A stretch of DNA of 45,032 nucleotides, taken from NCBI RefSeq assembly GCF_000282335.1, contig NZ_AKJM01000077.1, positions 1 through 45,032 of the forward strand, written 5' to 3'. Source of the DNA: Pseudomonas sp. GM48. Lineage in GTDB: Bacteria; Pseudomonadota; Gammaproteobacteria; Pseudomonadales; Pseudomonadaceae. The notes under the pieces are model-generated. The model ran no database searches, had not been told where the DNA came from, and worked only from the letters and a program-made list of their open reading frames with translations. Below, piece by piece: positions 36,544 through 45,032 of the stretch (positions are counted from its first letter, which is position 1; each line of letters begins with the position of its first letter). Position numbers and translations under genes: made by a program.

Positions 36544-37170
36544 ATGTCAGCCGTTCGCAGCAAGATCTGTGGGATTACCCGCATGGAAGATGCGTTGGCA
36601 GCCGTCGAGGCCGGGGCTGATGCCATAGGATTCGTGTTCTACGCCAAAAGCCCCCGTGCGGTGACGTTTCAGCAGGCGCGCTCGATCATCCAGGCGCTGC
36701 CGCCGTTCGTGACCACCGTGGGTTTGTTCGTCAATGCGAGCCGTTGCGAGTTGGGTGAGATTCTCGATGCGGTGCCCCTGGACTTGCTGCAATTTCACGG
36801 CGATGAAAGCGCGGCGGATTGCGAGGGTTGGCACCGTCCGTACATCAAGGCGCTGCGGGTCAAGGCGGGTGATGACATCGCCGCCGCCTGTGCTGCTTAT
36901 GCAAGTGCCAGCGGAATCTTGCTCGACACCTACGTCGAAGGCGTTCCCGGAGGAACCGGTAAGGCGTTTGACTGGTCACTGATACCGCAAGGCTTGAGCA
37001 AGCCGATCATTCTGGCGGGCGGTCTGACGCCCGACAACGTCGCCGAAGCGGTTGCGCGCGTTCGGCCCTATGCCGTGGATGTCAGCGGTGGGGTAGAGGC
37101 GAGCAAGGGCATCAAGGATCACGCAAAGATTCAGGCATTTATCAAAGCGGTACGCGGTAGCACCTGTTGA
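36544..37170 (+). CDS. trpF: Phosphoribosylanthranilate isomerase
   Basis: Isomerises phosphoribosylanthranilate in tryptophan synthesis. It is a single TIM barrel of 208 aa. The catalytic Cys is in the N-terminal [11 protein letters not shown] and the catalytic Asp in the ILLDTYVEG segment. Phosphate-binding loops are [11 protein letters not shown] and [17 protein letters not shown] 36544 is used, with GGAG about 10 nt upstream. As in other pseudomonads, trpF is unlinked to the remaining trp genes and lies next to accD. Confidence 0.97.
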   Translation: MSAVRSKICGITRMEDALAAVEAGADAIGFVFYAKSPRAVTFQQARSIIQALPPFVTTVGLFVNASRCELGEILDAVPLDLLQFHGDESAADCEGWHRPYIKALRVKAGDDIAAACAAYASASGILLDTYVEGVPGGTGKAFDWSLIPQGLSKPIILAGGLTPDNVAEAVARVRPYAVDVSGGVEASKGIKDHAKIQAFIKAVRGSTC

Positions 37171-37361
37171 TGTGACGGCTGGCAGACTGCCGCCGTCCAC
37201 TGCACTGTACAAAACGGCTGAGGGTTATGGGGTGGTACGCAGGTCACGTTTCGCTGATCCGGCCATTCACTGATCATCGCCGCACACATGAATTTAGCGC
37301 TAGGGCATACACGGGGTCGCGAACCAGAGCGTTCGGGCCGCCGGTACTGGAGAAAGAAAGC

Positions 37362-38282
37362 ATGAGCAACTGGTTAGTAGACAAACTGATCCCTTCGATC
37401 ATGCGTTCCGAGGTCAAGAAGAGCTCGGTGCCTGAAGGTCTTTGGCACAAATGCCCGTCTTGCGAGGCTGTGCTGTATCGTCCGGAGTTGGAAAAGACCC
37501 TGGACGTTTGCCCCAAGTGCAACCATCACATGCGTATCGGCGCCCGCGCCCGTATCGACATCTTCCTCGACGTTGAAGGCCGTACCGAACTGGGTGCAGA
37601 CCTGGAGCCGGTTGACCGTCTGAAATTCCGCGACGGCAAGAAGTACAAGGACCGCCTGACCGCGGCACAAAAGCAGACCGGCGAAAAAGACGCACTGGTT
37701 TCCATGAGCGGTACTTTGCTGGGCATGCCGGTCGTGGTTTCGGCGTTCGAATTTTCCTTCATGGGTGGTTCGATGGGCGCCATCGTCGGCGAGCGTTTTG
37801 TTCGTGCCGCCAACTACGCCCTGGAAAAACGTTGCCCGATGGTCTGCTTCGCGGCTTCCGGCGGTGCGCGGATGCAGGAAGCGCTGATTTCCCTGATGCA
37901 GATGGCCAAGACCTCCGCGGTACTGGCACGCCTGCGTGAAGAAGGCATCCCATTCATCTCGGTGTTGACCGATCCGGTCTACGGCGGCGTTTCCGCCAGT
38001 CTGGCGATGCTGGGCGACGTGATTGTCGGCGAGCCGAAGGCGTTGATCGGTTTTGCCGGTCCGCGTGTGATCGAACAAACCGTGCGTGAAAAACTGCCGG
38101 AAGGCTTCCAGCGTAGCGAGTTCCTGCTGGAGCACGGTGCCATCGACATGATCATCGACCGTCAGGAGCTGCGTCCGCGCCTGGGCAATCTGCTAGCGCA
38201 AATGATGGGCCTGCCGACGCCGAAGTTCGTTGCTGCACCCATCGAGCCGATCGTGGTTCCGCCGGTGCCAGCCAGCCTATGA
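37362..38282 (+). CDS. accD: Acetyl-CoA carboxylase carboxyltransferase subunit beta
   Basis: With AccA it transfers the carboxyl group from biotin to acetyl-CoA, giving malonyl-CoA for fatty acid synthesis. The 306-aa protein has the N-terminal zinc ribbon with Cys31, Cys34, Cys50 and Cys53 (CPSC...CPKC). The crotonase-like core has SGGARMQEA and [12 protein letters not shown]. Start ATG 37362 follows GGAGAAAGAAAG. Its TGA overlaps the folC ATG as ATGA, so the two are translationally coupled. The 191 bp upstream show no convincing promoter pair. Confidence 0.98.
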   Translation: MSNWLVDKLIPSIMRSEVKKSSVPEGLWHKCPSCEAVLYRPELEKTLDVCPKCNHHMRIGARARIDIFLDVEGRTELGADLEPVDRLKFRDGKKYKDRLTAAQKQTGEKDALVSMSGTLLGMPVVVSAFEFSFMGGSMGAIVGERFVRAANYALEKRCPMVCFAASGGARMQEALISLMQMAKTSAVLARLREEGIPFISVLTDPVYGGVSASLAMLGDVIVGEPKALIGFAGPRVIEQTVREKLPEGFQRSEFLLEHGAIDMIIDRQELRPRLGNLLAQMMGLPTPKFVAAPIEPIVVPPVPASL

Positions 38283-39586
38283 TCGAACGTACCCTTGGCG
38301 AATGGCTCGCCTACCTTGAGCAGTTGCACCCTTCAGCCATCGATATGGGATTGGAGCGGTCGCAGCAGGTAGCGTCCCGCATGGGACTGGGCAAGCCGGC
38401 GCCTCGGGTGATTACGGTCACCGGGACCAACGGCAAGGGTTCCACCTGTGCGTTTGTGGCTTCCTTGCTGCGGGCTCAGGGCTTGAAAGTGGGGGTCTAC
38501 AACTCCCCGCACCTGCTGCGTTACAACGAGCGGGTACAGGTCAATGGCGTCGAAGCCACGGATGCCGAGCTGTGCGAGGCCTTTGCTGCGGTAGAGGCCG
38601 GGCGCGGCGACACTTCCCTGACTTACTTCGAAATGGGCACTCTGGCGGCATTCTGGCTGTTCCAGCGCTCCGGGCTCGATGCGGTGGTGCTGGAAGTCGG
38701 CCTGGGCGGTCGTCTGGATACGGTCAACGTGGTGGACGCCGACGTGGCGCTGGTCACCAGTATTGGCGTCGATCATGCGGATTACCTCGGTGATACCCGA
38801 GAGTCCGTGGCCTTTGAAAAGGCCGGTATTTTCCGTCAGGGCGCGCCTGCGCTCTGCGGCGATCTGAATCCTCCACAACCACTGCTGGACAAGGCGCGCG
38901 AGCTCAATTGCCCGTTTTTCCTGCGTGGGCGCGATTTTGATCTCGGTATGACCGATCACAACTGGCAGTGGCGCGGTGTCGATGCGCAAGGGCGTGCGGT
39001 TGAACTGCGCGACCTGCCGTTGCTCGATCTGCCGATGGAAAACGCTGCGCTGGCGTTGCAGGCTTACTTGCTGCTCGACTTGCCTTGGGTGGATGCGCGG
39101 ATTATCGAAGCGCTGCGGGCAACGAAGGTGGTCGGTCGTCTGGATCGCCGCGAGTTCGAGTGGCAAGGCAAACGCTTGAATCTATTGCTGGATGTGGGGC
39201 ATAACCCCCATGCGGCGGAGTATCTGGCCCGTCGTCTGGCCAGTCGCCCGCCGGTCGGCAGGCGTCTGGCGGTGTTCGGGCTGCTGGCGGACAAAGACCT
39301 GGGTGGTGTTGTCGGCGAATTGAATGCTAGTGTCCAGCACTGGGCTGTCGCACCTCTGGATTCGCCTCGGGCGCGTTCGGTGACGGATTTGCACGACGCG
39401 TTGCAGGGTCTTGGTGCTTCGGTCACGTCATACGAAAGTGTGGCGGCCGCCCTGGAAGGGCAGTGCGCGCAGGCCACGAGCGACGACGAAATCCTGTTGT
39501 TCGGATCATTTTATTGTGTCGCCGAGGCCCTTGAATGGCTGGCCCGGCGCTCCACGGAGGACGCGGCAAATGGCATTGCTGGATAA
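38279..39586 (+). CDS. folC: Folylpolyglutamate synthase / dihydrofolate synthase
   Basis: Adds glutamate to dihydropteroate and to tetrahydrofolates using ATP. The 435-aa protein is a Mur-ligase relative. The P-loop is [10 protein letters not shown] near residues 47-56, a conserved region reads [12 protein letters not shown], and the C-terminal ligase domain begins near [12 protein letters not shown]. Start overlaps accD by 4 bp, and the end overlaps the SPOR gene by 17 bp, so accD, folC and the SPOR gene form a tightly coupled operon. Confidence 0.97.
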   Translation: MIERTLGEWLAYLEQLHPSAIDMGLERSQQVASRMGLGKPAPRVITVTGTNGKGSTCAFVASLLRAQGLKVGVYNSPHLLRYNERVQVNGVEATDAELCEAFAAVEAGRGDTSLTYFEMGTLAAFWLFQRSGLDAVVLEVGLGGRLDTVNVVDADVALVTSIGVDHADYLGDTRESVAFEKAGIFRQGAPALCGDLNPPQPLLDKARELNCPFFLRGRDFDLGMTDHNWQWRGVDAQGRAVELRDLPLLDLPMENAALALQAYLLLDLPWVDARIIEALRATKVVGRLDRREFEWQGKRLNLLLDVGHNPHAAEYLARRLASRPPVGRRLAVFGLLADKDLGGVVGELNASVQHWAVAPLDSPRARSVTDLHDALQGLGASVTSYESVAAALEGQCAQATSDDEILLFGSFYCVAEALEWLARRSTEDAANGIAG

Positions 39587-40235
39587 GGCATACAAACAGC
39601 GCATGGTTGGCGCCCTGGTGTTGGTCGCGCTGGCGGTTATTTTTCTGCCGATGCTGTTTTCCCGCCAGGACGAACAGCGCCAGGTGACGGTCGAAGCGCC
39701 AGCGGCTCCGCAAGCGCCTGCGCTGCCTCAGGTGCAGGTCGAGCCAGTGGTGGTGCCTGAGCCGCAAGCCTTGCCTCAGGAACCCGTGCCGAGCGATGAC
39801 GAAATCGCCCAGCAGGAAGCGGCGGTGCCAACAACTCCGGTGGCTCCGGCGCCTGCTGCCAAACCGGTTACTCCGCCGCCTGCACCAGCACCGGTCCCGG
39901 CTCTGGCCGCTAAACCGGCGATAGCGCCTGCCCAGCCCATCACAGCTGCGCCGGGCAAGCCGGACACCACGCAAAGCCGCGTCGATGCCAATGGTTTGTC
40001 TGTCAGCTGGTCGGTGCAACTGGCCAGCCTGTCGAATCGTGAAAGCGCAGAAAAACTTCAGAAAACCTTGCGCAGCCAGGGTTATAACGCCTACATCCGT
40101 AGCGCCGATGGCAAAAATCGTGTGTTTGTCGGGCCGCTGATCGAGCGCGCTGAAGCTGACCGGCTGCGTGACTTGCTGAACCGCCAGCAGAACCTCAAGG
40201 GGTTTGTCGTGCGCTTTCAGCCAGAACGTGGCTAA
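39570..40235 (+). CDS. dedD: SPOR domain cell-envelope protein (DedD-like)
   Basis: Single-pass inner-membrane protein of 221 aa. A short cytoplasmic start ([11 protein letters not shown]) is followed by one membrane helix (residues 12-31), a long Pro/Ala/Val-rich periplasmic linker (about 40-140), and a C-terminal SPOR domain (about 145-218, SWSVQLASLSNRESAEKL to GFVVRFQP). SPOR domains bind denuded glycan at the division septum. The position between folC and cvpA-purF matches dedD in gamma-proteobacteria. GGAGG lies 10 nt before ATG 39570. The frame extends further upstream inside folC, but without support. Confidence 0.9.
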   Translation: MALLDKAYKQRMVGALVLVALAVIFLPMLFSRQDEQRQVTVEAPAAPQAPALPQVQVEPVVVPEPQALPQEPVPSDDEIAQQEAAVPTTPVAPAPAAKPVTPPPAPAPVPALAAKPAIAPAQPITAAPGKPDTTQSRVDANGLSVSWSVQLASLSNRESAEKLQKTLRSQGYNAYIRSADGKNRVFVGPLIERAEADRLRDLLNRQQNLKGFVVRFQPERG

Positions 40236-40274
40236 AACTATCGCCCCGATTTGAAATGCACTGACAATCGCAGC

Positions 40275-40303
40275 TTACCGATAAGCATGGGCTCTGCTAA
40301 AAT
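40275..40303 (+). promoter_or_regulatory. Likely sigma-70 promoter of cvpA-purF
   Basis: TTACCG (40275-40280), a 17-bp spacer and TAAAAT (40298-40303), about 30 bp before the cvpA start. The -10 is strong and the -35 moderate. No PurR-type palindrome was noticed. Confidence 0.5.
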
Positions 40304-40333
40304 GCGCCGCCTTATCCGTCTGTAGGCTGCACT

Positions 40334-40894
40334 GTGCCATTTACCTGGGTTGACTGGGCGATCGTAGCAATCGTCGCCATCTCCGCATTGATCAGTCTGA
40401 GCCGCGGCTTCGTCAAAGAAGCGCTGTCGCTGCTGACCTGGATCATCGCAGGAGTCGTAGCCTGGATGTTCGGTGGCTCATTGTCCGAGTACCTCGGCGG
40501 GTACATTCAAACGCCGTCGGCCCGTATAATCACGGGCTGTGCCATCATGTTTGTCGCCACTTTAATCGTAGGCGCAATGATCAATTATCTTATCGGCGAA
40601 CTGGTTCGCGTCACCGGGCTCTCCGGGACCGACCGATTCCTCGGCATGGCCTTCGGCGCCGCGCGTGGCGGGCTGCTGGTGGTCATTGCCGTCGGGCTGT
40701 TGAGCCTGGGGCCGGTACAGCAGGACGGGTGGTGGAAAGAGTCACAGCTCGTGCCAAAATTTCTATTGGTCGCAGACTGGTCCAAAAACCTGATTCTTGG
40801 GTGGAGCAGTCAGTGGCTTGCCAGCGGAATCAGCGTACCCGCTGATATTCCGTTCAAGGAGCAACTCTTGCCGATGGCCAAAACGCCTCAGTAA
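40334..40894 (+). CDS. cvpA: CvpA family inner-membrane protein
   Basis: 186-aa membrane protein with about four transmembrane helices (WVDWAIVAIVAISALISL, the LLTWIIAGVVAWMFGG stretch, the IITGCAIMFVATLIVGAMI stretch and GGLLVVIAVGLLSLG). It has the family's SRGFVKEALSL loop. CvpA is needed for colicin V production in E. coli and for envelope or biofilm traits elsewhere; its biochemical role is unclear. It starts with GTG 40334, supported by TAGG 8 nt upstream, and lies 41 bp before purF as in many proteobacteria. Confidence 0.94.
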   Translation: MPFTWVDWAIVAIVAISALISLSRGFVKEALSLLTWIIAGVVAWMFGGSLSEYLGGYIQTPSARIITGCAIMFVATLIVGAMINYLIGELVRVTGLSGTDRFLGMAFGAARGGLLVVIAVGLLSLGPVQQDGWWKESQLVPKFLLVADWSKNLILGWSSQWLASGISVPADIPFKEQLLPMAKTPQ

Positions 40895-40935
40895 GTAGTG
40901 CTCAGTTCAGATCCATTAAGTAGGGGTTGCGTCGC

Positions 40936-42441
40936 ATGTGTGGCATCGTCGGTATCGTCGGTAAGTCGAACGTCAATCAGGCGCTGTATGACGCGCTAAC
41001 CGTCCTCCAGCACCGCGGCCAGGACGCTGCCGGTATCGTGACCAGCCATGATGGCCGGTTATTCCTGCGCAAGGACAACGGTCTGGTGCGTGACGTGTTC
41101 CAGCAGCGTCACATGCAGCGTCTGGTCGGTCACATGGGCATTGGCCATGTGCGTTATCCAACCGCGGGCAGCTCGACATCGGCCGAAGCTCAACCGTTTT
41201 ACGTCAACTCGCCTTACGGCATCACCCTGGCGCACAACGGTAACCTGACCAACGTTGAACAACTGGCCAAGGAGATTTACGAATCTGACCTGCGCCACGT
41301 CAACACCAGTTCCGACTCGGAAGTGCTGCTCAACGTGTTCGCGCACGAACTGGCCCAGCGCGGCAAGTTGCAGCCGACCGAAGAAGACGTTTTCGCCGCC
41401 GTCACTGACGTGCACAATCGTTGCGTCGGTGGTTATGCCGTCGTGGCGATGATCACAGGCTACGGCATCGTCGGTTTCCGCGACCCGCACGGCATCCGCC
41501 CGATCGTTTTCGGCCAGCGCCACACCGACGAAGGCGTCGAGTACATGATCGCCTCGGAAAGCGTTTCCCTGGACGTGCTCGGCTTCACCCTGATTCGCGA
41601 CCTGGCACCAGGCGAAGCGGTCTACATCACTGAAGAGGGCAAGCTGTACACCCGTCAGTGCGCGACCAACCCGTCCCTGACTCCGTGCATCTTCGAACAC
41701 GTCTACCTGGCGCGTCCGGATTCGATCATCGACGGCGTGTCGGTCTACAAGGCCCGTCTGCGCATGGGTGAGAAACTCGCCGAGAAGATCCTGCGCGAGC
41801 GTCCGGATCACGACATCGATGTGGTTATCCCGATTCCGGACACCAGCCGCACTGCGGCGTTGGAGCTGGCGAATCACCTGGGCGTGAAGTTCCGCGAAGG
41901 CTTCGTGAAGAACCGCTACATCGGCCGGACCTTCATCATGCCGGGCCAGGCTGCGCGGAAAAAATCCGTACGCCAGAAGCTCAACGCCATCGAGCTGGAA
42001 TTCCGCGGCAAGAACGTGATGCTGGTGGATGACTCCATCGTTCGCGGTACCACTTGCAAGCAGATCATCCAGATGGCCCGTGAGGCCGGCGCCAAGAACG
42101 TCTACTTCTGTTCCGCGGCGCCAGCGGTTCGCTACCCGAACGTCTACGGCATCGACATGCCGAGCGCTCACGAACTGATCGCGCACAACCGTTCGACCCA
42201 GGACGTGGCTGACCTGATCGGCGCCGACTGGCTGATCTATCAGGACCTGCCTGACTTGATCGAAGCGGTCGGTGGCGGCAAGATCAAGATCGACAAGTTC
42301 GATTGCGCGGTGTTCGACGGCCAGTACGTCACCGGCGACGTCGACGAGGCTTACCTGAACAAGATCGAGCAGGCACGCAACGATGCCTCCAAGGTCAAGA
42401 CGCAGGCAGTCAGTGCGATCATCGATCTGTACAACAACTGA
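40936..42441 (+). CDS. purF: Amidophosphoribosyltransferase
   Basis: First committed enzyme of purine synthesis, which uses glutamine to convert PRPP to phosphoribosylamine. Chosen start ATG 40936 gives MCGIVGIVG, in which Cys2 becomes the N-terminal nucleophile after Met removal. A longer start at 40927 would block it. The glutaminase domain spans about residues 2-235. The phosphoribosyltransferase domain has the PRPP loop [12 protein letters not shown]. The length of 501 aa matches the E. coli type, without a propeptide. AGGGG lies upstream. Confidence 0.98.
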   Translation: MCGIVGIVGKSNVNQALYDALTVLQHRGQDAAGIVTSHDGRLFLRKDNGLVRDVFQQRHMQRLVGHMGIGHVRYPTAGSSTSAEAQPFYVNSPYGITLAHNGNLTNVEQLAKEIYESDLRHVNTSSDSEVLLNVFAHELAQRGKLQPTEEDVFAAVTDVHNRCVGGYAVVAMITGYGIVGFRDPHGIRPIVFGQRHTDEGVEYMIASESVSLDVLGFTLIRDLAPGEAVYITEEGKLYTRQCATNPSLTPCIFEHVYLARPDSIIDGVSVYKARLRMGEKLAEKILRERPDHDIDVVIPIPDTSRTAALELANHLGVKFREGFVKNRYIGRTFIMPGQAARKKSVRQKLNAIELEFRGKNVMLVDDSIVRGTTCKQIIQMAREAGAKNVYFCSAAPAVRYPNVYGIDMPSAHELIAHNRSTQDVADLIGADWLIYQDLPDLIEAVGGGKIKIDKFDCAVFDGQYVTGDVDEAYLNKIEQARNDASKVKTQAVSAIIDLYNN

Positions 42442-42447
42442 GTTTCT

Positions 42448-42470
42448 ACCGGCCCTGAGGGGCCGGTTTT
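42448..42470 (+). terminator. Terminator between purF and metZ
   Basis: ACCGGCC / GGCCGGT stem with a 6-nt loop followed by TTT, directly after the purF stop codon. Confidence 0.8.
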
Positions 42471-42522
42471 GTATCTGGTAAAAAGACTTTTATCTATCAA
42501 GAGCAGGGCAAGGAGTGACAGC

Positions 42523-43734
42523 ATGAGTCAGGATTGGGATGCCGGTCGGCTGGACAGCGACCTCGAAGGTGTAGCGTTCGATACCCTGGCCGTACGCGCC
42601 GGTCAGCACCGTACGCCGGAAGGCGAACACGGTGATCCGATGTTCTTCACCTCCAGCTATGTATTCCGTACTGCCGCCGACGCTGCTGCGCGCTTCGCCG
42701 GCGAAGTACCGGGCAACGTTTACTCGCGCTACACCAACCCGACCGTGCGTGCGTTCGAAGAGCGCATCGCCGCTCTGGAAAGTGCCGAGCAAGCCGTGGC
42801 CACGGCCACCGGCATGGCGGCCATCATGGCCGTGGTGATGAGCCTGTGCAGCGCCGGTGATCATGTGCTGGTGTCGCGCAGTGTATTCGGCTCGACCATC
42901 AGCCTGTTCGAAAAGTACTTCAAGCGCTTCGGCATTGAAGTCGACTACGTTGCCCTGGCGGATTTGTCCGGCTGGGACGCGGCGATCAAGCCCAACACCA
43001 AACTGCTGTTCGTCGAGTCGCCGTCCAACCCGCTGGCCGAGTTGGTCGACATCGCCGAACTGGCGAAAATCGCTCACGCCAAAGGCGCGATGCTGGTGGT
43101 CGACAACTGCTTCTGCACCCCGGCTTTGCAGCAGCCGCTGAAAATGGGCGCGGACATCGTCGTGCACTCGGCCACCAAGTTCATCGATGGCCAGGGTCGT
43201 TGCATGGGCGGCGTGGTCGCCGGTCGCAGCGAGCAGATGAAAGAAGTGGTTGGCTTCCTGCGTACCGCCGGGCCGACCTTGAGCCCGTTCAACGCCTGGA
43301 TCTTCCTCAAGGGCCTGGAAACCCTGAACCTGCGCATGAAGGCCCATTGTGCCAACGCCCAGCAACTGGCCGAGTGGCTGGAGCAGCAGGAGGGTATCGA
43401 GAAAGTCCATTACGCTGGCCTCAAGAGCCATCCGCAGCACGAGCTGGCGCTGCGCCAGCAGAAGGGTTTCGGTGCGGTTGTCAGTTTTGAGGTGAAGGGT
43501 GGCAAAGAGGGCGCCTGGCGCTTTATCGATGCCACGCGCCTGATTTCGATCACCGCCAACCTGGGCGACAGCAAGACCACCATCACGCATCCGAGTACCA
43601 CGTCCCATGGTCGTCTGGCGCCGCAAGAGCGTGAAGCGGCGGGCATTCGTGACAGCCTGATCCGCATTGCGGTCGGCCTGGAAGACGTTGCAGACCTGCA
43701 AGCCGATCTGGCGCGCGGCCTGGCTGCGTTGTGA
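42523..43734 (+). CDS. metZ: O-succinylhomoserine sulfhydrylase
   Basis: PLP enzyme that joins O-succinylhomoserine and sulfide to homocysteine, the direct sulfhydrylation route to methionine used by pseudomonads. The 403-aa protein is of the Cys/Met metabolism family. Landmarks are [33 protein letters not shown], the [19 protein letters not shown] region and the PLP lysine Lys219 in [12 protein letters not shown]. The latter motif, with GRCMGG following, suits MetZ better than MetB. AAGGAG precedes ATG 42523. Its stop codon overlaps the GTG start of the next gene. Confidence 0.95.
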   Translation: MSQDWDAGRLDSDLEGVAFDTLAVRAGQHRTPEGEHGDPMFFTSSYVFRTAADAAARFAGEVPGNVYSRYTNPTVRAFEERIAALESAEQAVATATGMAAIMAVVMSLCSAGDHVLVSRSVFGSTISLFEKYFKRFGIEVDYVALADLSGWDAAIKPNTKLLFVESPSNPLAELVDIAELAKIAHAKGAMLVVDNCFCTPALQQPLKMGADIVVHSATKFIDGQGRCMGGVVAGRSEQMKEVVGFLRTAGPTLSPFNAWIFLKGLETLNLRMKAHCANAQQLAEWLEQQEGIEKVHYAGLKSHPQHELALRQQKGFGAVVSFEVKGGKEGAWRFIDATRLISITANLGDSKTTITHPSTTSHGRLAPQEREAAGIRDSLIRIAVGLEDVADLQADLARGLAAL

Positions 43735-44507
43735 TCGAGTTGTCTGCGCCAAACACCGGCTCCAATGGCCGCGTAGCGCTGGTGACCGGTGCTGCGCGGG
43801 GCATAGGCCTGGGGATTTCGGCCTGGCTGATCAGCGAAGGCTGGCAAGTCGTGCTGACGGATCTGGACCGGGAGCGCGGTTCGAAAGTGGCGAAAGTGCT
43901 GGGGGACAACGCCTGGTTCATCGCCATGGATGTCGCCAACGAGGGGCAAGTTGCGCTGGGCGTGGCCGAGGTGCTCGGCCAGTTCGGGCGCCTGGATGCG
44001 CTGGTGTGCAATGCGGCGGTTGCCGATCCGCATAACATCACCCTGGAAAGTCTTGATCTGGCTCACTGGAATCGGGTGTTGGCGGTGAACCTCAGTGGGC
44101 CGATGTTGCTGGCCAAGCACTGTGCGCCGTACCTGCGCGCTCACAGCGGCGCCATCGTCAATCTGGCCTCGACCCGCGCCGCGCAATCGGAGCCCGACAC
44201 AGAGGCCTATGCAGCGAGCAAGGGCGGCTTGTTGGCCCTGACTCATGCGTTAGCCATTAGCCTGGGGCCGGAAATCAGAGTCAATGCCGTCAGTCCTGGC
44301 TGGATCGATGCGCGCGACCCATCGGCGCGGCGTGCCGAACCATTGACCGAGGCCGATCATGCCCAGCATCCGGCGGGCAGGGTGGGGACGGTTGAGGATG
44401 TCGCGGCGATGGTGGCCTGGCTGCTGTCGAGGAATGCCGGTTTTGTCACTGGGCAGGAATTCGTGGTCGATGGCGGCATGACCAAGAAGATGATTTACAG
44501 CGAGTAA
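43731..44507 (+). CDS. Short-chain dehydrogenase/reductase
   Basis: 258-aa NAD(P)-dependent oxidoreductase of the classical SDR type. The cofactor loop is TGAARGIG (about residues 19-26). Asp at the end of beta-2 (VVLTDLDRE) suggests NAD preference. VCNAAVA replaces the usual NNAG, and the catalytic Ser and YxxxK are in LASTRAAQ and the AYAASKGG segment. The tail [11 protein letters not shown] is typical. GTG 43731 overlaps the metZ TGA (GTGA), so it is co-translated with metZ. A role linked to methionine is not established. The substrate is unknown. Confidence 0.92.
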   Translation: MIELSAPNTGSNGRVALVTGAARGIGLGISAWLISEGWQVVLTDLDRERGSKVAKVLGDNAWFIAMDVANEGQVALGVAEVLGQFGRLDALVCNAAVADPHNITLESLDLAHWNRVLAVNLSGPMLLAKHCAPYLRAHSGAIVNLASTRAAQSEPDTEAYAASKGGLLALTHALAISLGPEIRVNAVSPGWIDARDPSARRAEPLTEADHAQHPAGRVGTVEDVAAMVAWLLSRNAGFVTGQEFVVDGGMTKKMIYSE

Positions 44508-44538
44508 GCTCCGGGATTGATGTTGAATGTGCTGCCGC

Positions 44539-44605
44539 TTTCGCGAGCAAGCCCGCTCCCACATTTGGAATGCATTCCCCTGTGGGAGCGGGCTTGCTCG
44601 CGAAA
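44539..44605. repeat. REP doublet downstream of the SDR gene
   Basis: TTTCGCGAGCAAGCCCGCTCC and the facing TGTGGGAGCGGGCTTGCTCG with only about 18 bp between the arms, the most compact doublet in the window. Confidence 0.9.
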
Positions 44606-44662
44606 ACGGTCTTGCTGCCTATACACAATTTTGTCTTTTTTCGAAAAACTTCAAGCAGGGTA

Positions 44663-44691
44663 TTGACTTAGGTTCTCTACCTGCGTAAATT
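44663..44691 (+). promoter_or_regulatory. Sigma-70 promoter of the Val-Asp tRNA cluster
   Basis: TTGACT (44663-44668), a 17-bp spacer and TAAATT (44686-44691), followed by the G/C-rich TCGCGGCC. This is the same stable-RNA pattern as at 16987. Confidence 0.82.
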
Positions 44692-44713
44692 TCGCGGCCT
44701 CGGAGATGCAAAC

Positions 44714-44789
44714 GGGTGATTAGCTCAGCTGGGAGAGCGTCTGCCTTACAAGCAGAATGTCGGCGGTTCGATCCCGTCATCACCCACCA
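44714..44789 (+). tRNA. tRNA-Val (anticodon TAC)
   Basis: 76 nt with encoded CCA. Acceptor stem GGGTGAT/ATCACCC, anticodon stem TCTGC/GCAGA with loop CTTACAA. Confidence 0.97.
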
Positions 44790-44842
44790 CTCCCGAGATA
44801 CTTGCGAAAGCAAGAGGTAGGCTGAAATGCCTCCACCGACGC

Positions 44843-44919
44843 GCAGCGGTAGTTCAGTCGGTTAGAATACCGGCCTGTCACGCCGGGGGTCGCGGGTTCG
44901 AGTCCCGTCCGCTGCGCCA
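44843..44919 (+). tRNA. tRNA-Asp (anticodon GTC), copy 1
   Basis: 77 nt with encoded CCA. Acceptor stem GCAGCGG/CCGCTGC, anticodon loop CTGTCAC. A second copy starts 169 bp later. Confidence 0.97.
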
Positions 44920-44949
44920 TATTTTCCGAGTCAGATTCATCTGGTTCGA

Positions 44950-45003
44950 GATTGAAAAGCTACTGAGTTTTCAATCAGACGAGTTACTTGAGCATCTGCT
45001 CAA
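44950..45003 (+). other. Two perfect hairpins between the tRNA-Asp copies
   Basis: GATTGAAAA/TTTTCAATC (44950-44958, 44968-44976) and TTGAGCA/TGCTCAA (44988-44994, 44997-45003). Two hairpins per spacer is the same plan as in the Ala-Glu operon, although the sequences differ. Confidence 0.5.
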
Positions 45004-45011
45004 AGCGATAC

Positions 45012-45032
45012 GCAGCGGTAGTTCAGTCGGTT
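45012..45032 (+). tRNA. tRNA-Asp, copy 2, cut by window end
   Basis: The last 21 bases are identical to the first 21 of the tRNA-Asp at 44843 (GCAGCGGTAGTTCAGTCGGT...). Only the acceptor 5' strand and part of the D arm are visible. Confidence 0.85.

Overview
The window is about 45 kb of chromosome from a fluorescent-group Pseudomonas. This rests on three things. The gene content and order match what I know of pseudomonad core genomes: leuC-leuD-methyltransferase-leuB-asd-usg-like-fimV-truA-trpF-accD-folC-SPOR-cvpA-purF-metZ. The intergenic gaps carry the REP elements typical of the P. fluorescens group (GTGGGAGCGGGCTTGCTCG and a second TGTAGCAGCTG family). An ibpA gene also sits behind a sigma-32 promoter and a short ROSE-like leader. 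No database search was possible, so species-level identity is not claimed.

Layout. 1-8.4 kb is accessory: an unrecognised 155-aa protein, a membrane diguanylate cyclase, a decayed DUF1254/DUF1214 gene, a small secreted Gly-rich protein, an arylamine N-acetyltransferase, a BrnT/BrnA toxin-antitoxin pair, an NCS2 nucleobase permease, tRNA-Asn and two tiny unrecognised genes. 8.4-17.6 kb is housekeeping: an aspartate/aromatic aminotransferase, uvrB, an EmrAB-type efflux pair, gltX and a tRNA operon Ala(GGC)-Glu-Ala(UGC)-Glu. 17.7-25.8 kb holds a TetR regulator with an alpha/beta hydrolase and a hotdog thioesterase, dusC, ibpA, a soluble five-PAS GGDEF-EAL protein and a LysR regulator. 25.9-43.7 kb is the leucine/aspartate/tryptophan/fatty-acid/purine/methionine block plus fimV. 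The end holds a short-chain dehydrogenase and a tRNA-Val, tRNA-Asp, tRNA-Asp cluster that runs off the edge.

How the parts connect. The LysR gene is divergent from leuCD, with a TTAT-N7-ATAA box and a good promoter between them. leuC, leuD and leuB convert isopropylmalate towards leucine. asd feeds the aspartate family (Lys, Thr, Met), and metZ makes homocysteine. accD and folC overlap by ATGA, and the SPOR gene overlaps folC. cvpA-purF has its own promoter. Intergenic space is dominated by REP doublets. One has expanded into a tandem array of four 94-bp units between uvrB and the efflux genes.

No new multi-gene system is evident. The most notable signals are local: a paralogue of Asd that has lost all three catalytic positions, the REP-derived tandem array, co-varying hairpins between duplicated tRNAs, a gene decayed by apparent in-frame deletions plus a stop, operator palindromes at brnT and at the permease, and a 15-codon ORF coupled to a small unknown gene.
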